A stretch of 10,514 bases of DNA, taken from the NCBI GenBank assembly GCA_937872165.1, contig CALMOR010000001.1, positions 1-10,514 of the forward strand, read 5' to 3'. Positions within the stretch are counted from its first letter, which is position 1; each line of letters begins with the position of its first letter. Positions 7,001 through 10,514 of the stretch are shown here, one piece after another. The notes under the pieces are model-generated. The model saw nothing but the letters and a program-made list of their open reading frames with translations. It was not told the DNA's origin and did no database searches. The DNA comes from an uncultured Burkholderiales bacterium (GTDB taxonomy: Bacteria > Pseudomonadota > Gammaproteobacteria > Burkholderiales > Burkholderiaceae_D). The position numbers and the translations under genes were made by a program.

Positions 7001-10000
7001 GGCCGCGTTGCCGGCCGCGTCCTTGACGGTCGCGAGCAGCTCGACGTTGCCCGCTTCGGCGAGCGACACGGTGCAGAACAGCAGGCCCTGCGCGTTCGAC
7101 TTGCCGCTGCACAGGAGACCGAGCTCCCTGCTCTCGCGCTGGTTGTCGTAGGCATAGAAGCCGCCGACCATGCGCTTGCGGATCGAGCGCACGTTGCGCG
7201 CGATGCCGCGCAGTTCGAGCGCGGCGCCGGCGACCGGCTTGCCCGCGGTGTCGACGGCCACGAGCTTGACCTGCGTCTTGCCGCGAACCGAGACCCAGTC
7301 GTCGGCCACCACGCCGACCGCGAGCGAGGCCGGCCACAGCGAGACGGTCTGCGACAGCGTCTGCACCTCTCCGTTCGGGTCGGGGTAGGTCGCCTCGACG
7401 AGCAGGTCGCGCGGAGCGTCGATCACCGGCAGGTCCTTCAGCTCGACCCGGCCCGATCCGCTCTTGTCGAGCGTGACGGCGAGCTTGTCGGCGACGACGC
7501 GTTGACCGGGACCGCCGCGGTCGCCCCGCGGCCCGTCCTCGACGAAGTCCCCGTAGGGAACGGTGTCGTCGTCGTCGTTGCGTTCGGCCCGCGCGAAGTT
7601 GTAGCCCTCGTAGCCCGGGAACTGCGCCACGCGCGGGCGGACGGCGGCCGAGAGGCGGACCGGCAGGTCCGTGGCCGAGCCGCCGTTGGTATACGACAGC
7701 GTGACGTTGGCCGCCAGCGACGCGGGCCGGACGAAGTTGCGCGTGCCTTTCGTCTTCGCGTCGCCGGCCGCGGCTTCGACCGCGGCGACGTCGATGCGCC
7801 CGCTCAGGACCGGCAGGCGGAACTCCTCGACCCGGAAGCTTCCCGACTCCAGCGTGCGGTCGTCGCGCTTCAACGCGACCGTGTAGAGCCCGAGCTTCGC
7901 GTCGTCGGGCAGCCTGAAGGTCGTCTCCGCATAGCGACCGGCGCGCCATGCGAGATCGAAGTCGAAGGTCTGGTCCGATCCCACGTGCGTGATCTCGACC
8001 CGGGTCGGCAGGCTGTCGGCCTTCGGCAGCGCGAGGGACGCGAGTTCCTCGCGCCGCAGGTAGTGCTTCATCGACACGGTCTGTCCGGCGCGCAGCAGCG
8101 TCCGGTCGAAGACCGTGTGCGCGACCAGGCGGCCGCCGTCTTCGTCGCGTCCGTCCTCGCCGCGGACGCCCGGCAGGTCGAAGCGCCAGCTCTCGATGCC
8201 CTGGTTCCAGGTCGACCAGACGAAAGCCATGTCGGTCTTCCCCTTGTCGACGCCGGCGACGATGGGCGCCCGCGCCGTGACGAAGTAGCCGACCTCGCCG
8301 CCGGTGTCGTCCGCGTCGTCGCCCTTGCTGCACATCGTGTAGTCGGGCTCGGGAAAGGCCTGCGCGGCGAGCGCGAAGCCGCGTGCGTCGGTGACGCCCG
8401 CCCAGAGCGGCTTGCCGAGGCAGTCCGAGATACGCACCGCCGCGCCGGCCACCGGCTTCGCGCGGTCGAGCGTCGTGACCCACACGCCGGCGTTGGCACG
8501 ACCGAACTTGGCATGGACGCCGAGGTTGGTGACGAGGGCCGTGGTGCGCACGTACATCGGCGCGGGCTTGCCGAGGAGCGCTGCGCCGAGGCGCTGCGAT
8601 TCGACCTCGATCACATGGAAACCGGGTTCGGGCAGGGGGATGCCCACCACCTCGAAGGGCCGGGGATCGCCGCCCTGCGCGAGCGGCAGCGCCACCGGCT
8701 TCGCGGACGGATCGCGCTTCAGCAGGCTGAGCTCGCGCGTCGCGACGTCGTTGTCCTCGCGCGCCTCGGCACGCGCTTCCCGGCGTGCGTCGCGCTTGTT
8801 GCGACCGACGCGCTCGCGCTCGACGACGGCCCCGAGATCGGCCGGCAGGTCGGCGGGATCGATGTGGTCCCGTGGCAGCGTGGTCTCGTGGTAGCGACGG
8901 ATGCGGCGCTGCCAGGCGACGAGCGCGGCATCGCTGTCGGAACCGTCGACGTTGATCGAACGGACCATGCCCTGCGGCTCGCCCTTCGTCGCGGCCTTCG
9001 GTCGCGCCGGACCGCCGGCTACATCGACGGCGCGGATCGCGAGCGCGGCCTCGACGTGACGGACCGTCAGCGGCAGGACCGGATCGTCGTTGAGTTCGAG
9101 GATGCCGAACGGCGACGCGGCGAACTTCGCGAGCGGCGGCGCGAGCGCCGTCTTCGACTTCAGCGGGAACAACGACTCGTTCGACAACGGGCGGCCCGCA
9201 TCGTCGACGAGGTCCTTCGGCTTCTCGACGACGAGGTCCGCGTTCTCGGCGAACGGCGGCTTGAACTCGATCTGCGAGACCGATGCGCCGTGGTTCTCCG
9301 GATCGAAGGTCGGATGCTTCTCGACGGTCTTGCCGTTGTCGACGAAGCGGACGACGAAGCGCTCGGCCGCGCTCCGCGCGATCGGTGACGTGAATTCGAC
9401 GCGCACCGGGCGCACCGGCGTGCAGGCCGCCTGCGCGTTCTCGCGTTCGCAGGTGAAGCTCGCGGTGAAGTCGGGGCGCACCTCGAACTTCAGGCGACGT
9501 TCGGCGCTGGTCGCGATGCCGCTCGCCGACGCGATGCCCTTGCCCCACACGAGCGAGAGGTCGGCGCCGTTCGGCAGGCGACGCGCGCAGGCGAGCATCG
9601 TCACGTCGGCGGCGCGCGAGGACAACGAGAAGCGCTTCAGCAACTCGTCGCGATCGGCGCCGTCGACGAGGCGCACGCCGACGCGTTCGCCGATGCCGGA
9701 GATCTCGCACCACGCGTGGCTCCGCACGCTGTCCGGCGTGGCCGGGCCGTTCAGCACCAGCACGAACACCTGGTCCTCGTCGATGCCCGGGCCGCCTTCG
9801 CCGGCGGACGGGAAGTTGCGGACGATCGACGGACCGCCGGTCGAGAACGCGAAGCGGGTCTTGCCGGCCACGGCGACGCCGTCGCGCGACCGGAAGCCGG
9901 GCTTGACGTCGAAGGTGCAACGGGTGCCGGGCGCGACGTCGGCAGCGAAGTCGTAGACCCAGGTCCGGTCGTTGACCCAGCGGCCGGTGCCGGCGGCGGG

Positions 10001-10291
10001 ACACTGCACGTCGAACGGCGCGCCGGCCTTCGCGTCGCCGAAGTCGACCATCGCGTCGCTGAAGGTGGCGCGCGCCTGGCGCGCGACCGCGACCTCTCCC
10101 TGCGGCGAGAACGTGCGGACCGCGAGCGACCGTTCGCCGCCGCCGGGCGCCGCGCTCGCGACGTCTTCCGGCAGGCGGACCAGCGACCCCGCGACGACGC
10201 AGCCGAGGAGTGCCGCGGTGCGGATCGCCCGCGAACGCGATGCGAGGCGGAAGCCGGTGTTCGATGCGCGCTTACCGTGGCCTTGCGACAT
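4091..10291 (-). CDS. Alpha-2-macroglobulin family protease trap, thioester type (YfhM/ECAM-like)
   Basis: This periplasmic protein of 2066 residues belongs to the bacterial alpha-2-macroglobulins (COG2373), thought to trap proteases through a bait region and a reactive thioester. A Sec signal peptide (about 1-47: basic n-region, core 25-39, ASA before A48) starts it. Macroglobulin-like domains follow: WNQGIESWRFDLPG near 695, an MG2-type DRTLLRAGQTV near 727, and SFFTWGWKSPGDWW near 1201. VDEALLELQP at 1298-1307 leads to a flexible Gly5 stretch (1348-1352), the likely bait segment. The A2M domain (about 1357-1450) contains LNDSLTAFRIVAVA. The thioester C1591-L-E-Q1594 (bases 5510-5521) opens a helical domain (about 1580-1890), and a receptor-like C-terminal domain covers about 1924-2066. 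Ten cysteines form five close pairs. The ATG at 10291 has GGGAG five bases upstream. The frame stays open to 10504, but that extension is basic and unlike the family. E. coli YfhM has about 1650 residues, so this is a long form. Confidence 0.95.
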   Translation of the reverse strand: MSQGHGKRASNTGFRLASRSRAIRTAALLGCVVAGSLVRLPEDVASAAPGGGERSLAVRTFSPQGEVAVARQARATFSDAMVDFGDAKAGAPFDVQCPAAGTGRWVNDRTWVYDFAADVAPGTRCTFDVKPGFRSRDGVAVAGKTRFAFSTGGPSIVRNFPSAGEGGPGIDEDQVFVLVLNGPATPDSVRSHAWCEISGIGERVGVRLVDGADRDELLKRFSLSSRAADVTMLACARRLPNGADLSLVWGKGIASASGIATSAERRLKFEVRPDFTASFTCERENAQAACTPVRPVRVEFTSPIARSAAERFVVRFVDNGKTVEKHPTFDPENHGASVSQIEFKPPFAENADLVVEKPKDLVDDAGRPLSNESLFPLKSKTALAPPLAKFAASPFGILELNDDPVLPLTVRHVEAALAIRAVDVAGGPARPKAATKGEPQGMVRSINVDGSDSDAALVAWQRRIRRYHETTLPRDHIDPADLPADLGAVVERERVGRNKRDARREARAEAREDNDVATRELSLLKRDPSAKPVALPLAQGGDPRPFEVVGIPLPEPGFHVIEVESQRLGAALLGKPAPMYVRTTALVTNLGVHAKFGRANAGVWVTTLDRAKPVAGAAVRISDCLGKPLWAGVTDARGFALAAQAFPEPDYTMCSKGDDADDTGGEVGYFVTARAPIVAGVDKGKTDMAFVWSTWNQGIESWRFDLPGVRGEDGRDEDGGRLVAHTVFDRTLLRAGQTVSMKHYLRREELASLALPKADSLPTRVEITHVGSDQTFDFDLAWRAGRYAETTFRLPDDAKLGLYTVALKRDDRTLESGSFRVEEFRLPVLSGRIDVAAVEAAAGDAKTKGTRNFVRPASLAANVTLSYTNGGSATDLPVRLSAAVRPRVAQFPGYEGYNFARAERNDDDDTVPYGDFVEDGPRGDRGGPGQRVVADKLAVTLDKSGSGRVELKDLPVIDAPRDLLVEATYPDPNGEVQTLSQTVSLWPASLAVGVVADDWVSVRGKTQVKLVAVDTAGKPVAGAALELRGIARNVRSIRKRMVGGFYAYDNQRESRELGLLCSGKSNAQGLLFCTVSLAEAGNVELLATVKDAAGNAAEASTSVWVTRQAELWFGGANQDRIDVLPEKRSYAPGEIAKFQVRMPFRSATALVAIERDGILATQVVDIRGDDPTIAIEVEADWAPNVFVSVLAIRGRIRDVPWYSFFTWGWKSPGDWWRAWRDEGKLYEPPTAMVDLGKPAFKYGIAAIEVDRAAHRLKVAVTTDKPDYPVRATAKATVRVTTPDGKPLPAGTEVALAAVDEALLELQPNTSWDLVDAMVRERGYGVETATAQMQIVGKRHYGRKAAPPGGGGGTSPTRELFDTLLAWKPSVVLDANGSATVDVPLNDSLTAFRIVAVADAGTASFGTGSATIRSRQDLQIVSGLPPLVREGDRYQAGITLRNTTRASMDVDVEAAATPLGFDDGLARGEVEVDRLPSQRVRLDAEASMVVEWPVAVRTGVRSLGWTIVAKSASASDRVAITQRIAAAVPVTVQQATLAQLDRTFTLPVATPAGALLDAKGAYRGALSVAVKPKLADGLPGVVDWFERYPYVCLEQKASIAIGTLDEKRWDDVARQIPLYLDGDGLAAYYPPRADDPPSGSDVLTAYLLTASATATSLGRYAIPDVTRTKMESGLIAFVEGRIKRDVWSPFTTDAQRQLDVRKLAAIDALGRDGKAQPRMLQSLQVLPNQWPTSAVIDWMSILKRMPTAPDRDRRLAEADQILRARLNYQGTRLDFSTEKDDFWYWLMASGDGNAARLLLMVADDPAWKDDVPRLVTGMLQRQRRGHWLTTTANLWGTLAVNAFSKRFERDEVTGTTRATVTYGPAATLSWSDRPKGGSLDLPWPVRDAAKDATPVKTDLVVNQDGGGKPWLTIQSRAAIPLQAPFSSGYRITRTVTPIEQKVKDVYSRGDVLRIRLDIDAQTDMSWVVVTDPVPGGASILGTGLGRDSQIASAGEQRSGWAYPAYEEKTFEAYRAYYRFVPKGRFGIEYTVRLSNVGSFALPPTRVEAMYAPEMYGEVPNATAEVKP
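4099..4106 (-). promoter_or_regulatory. Strong Shine-Dalgarno for pbpC inside the macroglobulin gene
   Basis: The - strand reads GGAGGTGA, almost the full anti-16S complement, with seven bases between GGAGG and the GTG at 4094. It lies within the last codons of the upstream gene, whose TGA overlaps the GTG. This arrangement supports translational coupling and decides the start in favour of GTG. Confidence 0.75.
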
Positions 10292-10296
10292 GCTGT

Positions 10297-10301
10297 CTCC
10301 C
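10297..10301 (-). promoter_or_regulatory. Ribosome binding site of the macroglobulin gene
   Basis: GGGAG on the - strand lies five bases upstream of the ATG at 10291 and immediately precedes a clear signal peptide. It rejects the 71-residue upstream extension of the open frame. Confidence 0.7.
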
Positions 10302-10323
10302 TGAACACGGCTCGGTGCCGACG

Positions 10324-10404
10324 AGGCGAACGATACGGCCTCGCGACGAAGCCGCGGTGAAGGCGGCGCGAAGGCTCGATGAACGTTCGCCTGGCCTCGC
10401 GAGG
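10324..10404. repeat. Inverted and direct short repeats in the operon leader
   Basis: AGGCGAACG (10324-10332) is repeated inverted as CGTTCGCCT (10384-10392). Just to the right of each copy is the same-orientation 10-mer GGCCTCGCGA (10338-10347 and 10393-10402). Two perfect palindromes, GAACGTTC (10381-10388) and CCTCGCGAGG (10395-10404), overlap the second set. All of this falls 30-115 bp upstream of the macroglobulin start, where a promoter and operator would be expected. I could not identify a good sigma-70 promoter: TATCGT on the - strand near 10331-10336 is the best -10 match and lacks a matching -35. A regulatory role is possible but unproven. Confidence 0.3.
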
Positions 10405-10514
10405 AGCGGCCGCGAACGCGCCGATGCGAACCCGGCGCGCGCGGTCGGCGGCGAGTGCCCGTGGCAGAATCGGCGCCGCCGATCGCGGCCGCGCGACGGC
10501 GCATCCATCGAAGC

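Larger units (their letters stand above)
10292..10514. other. Noncoding leader between the macroglobulin gene and the window edge
   Basis: No protein with recognisable composition is encoded in these 223 bases; frames open here are Arg/Ala/Pro/Ser-rich and have no good start. The stretch contains the ribosome binding site and repeats described separately. On the + strand TGGCAGAAT (10462-10470) resembles a weak extended -10 and could belong to a divergent gene beyond the edge, but no -35 accompanies it. Confidence 0.5.

Noticed and set aside
4817..9388. A 1523-codon open frame on the + strand opposite the macroglobulin gene.
   Set aside because: It is in exact codon register with the sense gene, where its stops would need TTA, CTA or TCA sense codons, which this GC-rich genome avoids. 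The product is Arg-rich and resembles no protein.
10462..10470. TGGCAGAAT on the + strand as an extended -10 promoter for a divergent gene.
   Set aside because: Only a partial match, no -35 at 16-18 bp, and no start codon before the window ends.
10292..10504. 71-residue upstream extension of the macroglobulin frame.
   Set aside because: It would bury the signal peptide behind a basic, low-complexity tail, and the ATG at 10291 has its own ribosome binding site.

Overview
The window is GC-rich (roughly 70% by eye) and almost entirely coding. Codon choice is strongly biased: TTA, CTA and TCA are nearly absent, which leaves very long empty frames opposite the real genes. The gene families and the order A2M-pbpC point to a Gram-negative member of the Pseudomonadota. 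Betaproteobacteria or a related high-GC lineage is my guess, and nothing here fixes the genus. I see no tRNA, rRNA, CRISPR array, insertion sequence or phage gene.

Layout. At the left edge is the C-terminal half of a major facilitator superfamily (MFS) exporter on the + strand (about 1-619); its 5' end lies outside the window. Its reading frame has no stop where the protein should end, so either a frameshift or a lost stop is present. Converging on it is a complete MarR-type regulator fused to a GNAT acetyltransferase (621-1568, - strand). Further right on the - strand come pbpC (1629-4094), encoding penicillin-binding protein 1C, and a large gene for a bacterial alpha-2-macroglobulin (4091-10291). 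The last 223 bases hold the leader of the macroglobulin gene, with short inverted and direct repeats.

How the genes work together. The macroglobulin gene and pbpC overlap by four bases (GTGA), and a near-perfect Shine-Dalgarno sequence lies inside the end of the upstream gene, so they should be made together. This is the classical bacterial pairing of a thioester protease trap (CLEQ motif present) with PBP1C. In the usual model the trap captures foreign proteases that breach the outer membrane while PBP1C repairs the murein. The regulator/acetyltransferase follows pbpC on the same strand after a short gap. It may be read from the same transcript, or from its own start next to a set of GCAAG/CTTGC repeats. 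Facing an MFS exporter, it may instead belong functionally to that transporter.

The window is mainly a well-formed example of a known system. The points most worth checking are the missing MFS stop, the candidate operator before the marR-GNAT gene, the absence of a usable lipobox on the macroglobulin, its paired cysteines and candidate bait segment, and the repeats upstream of the operon.
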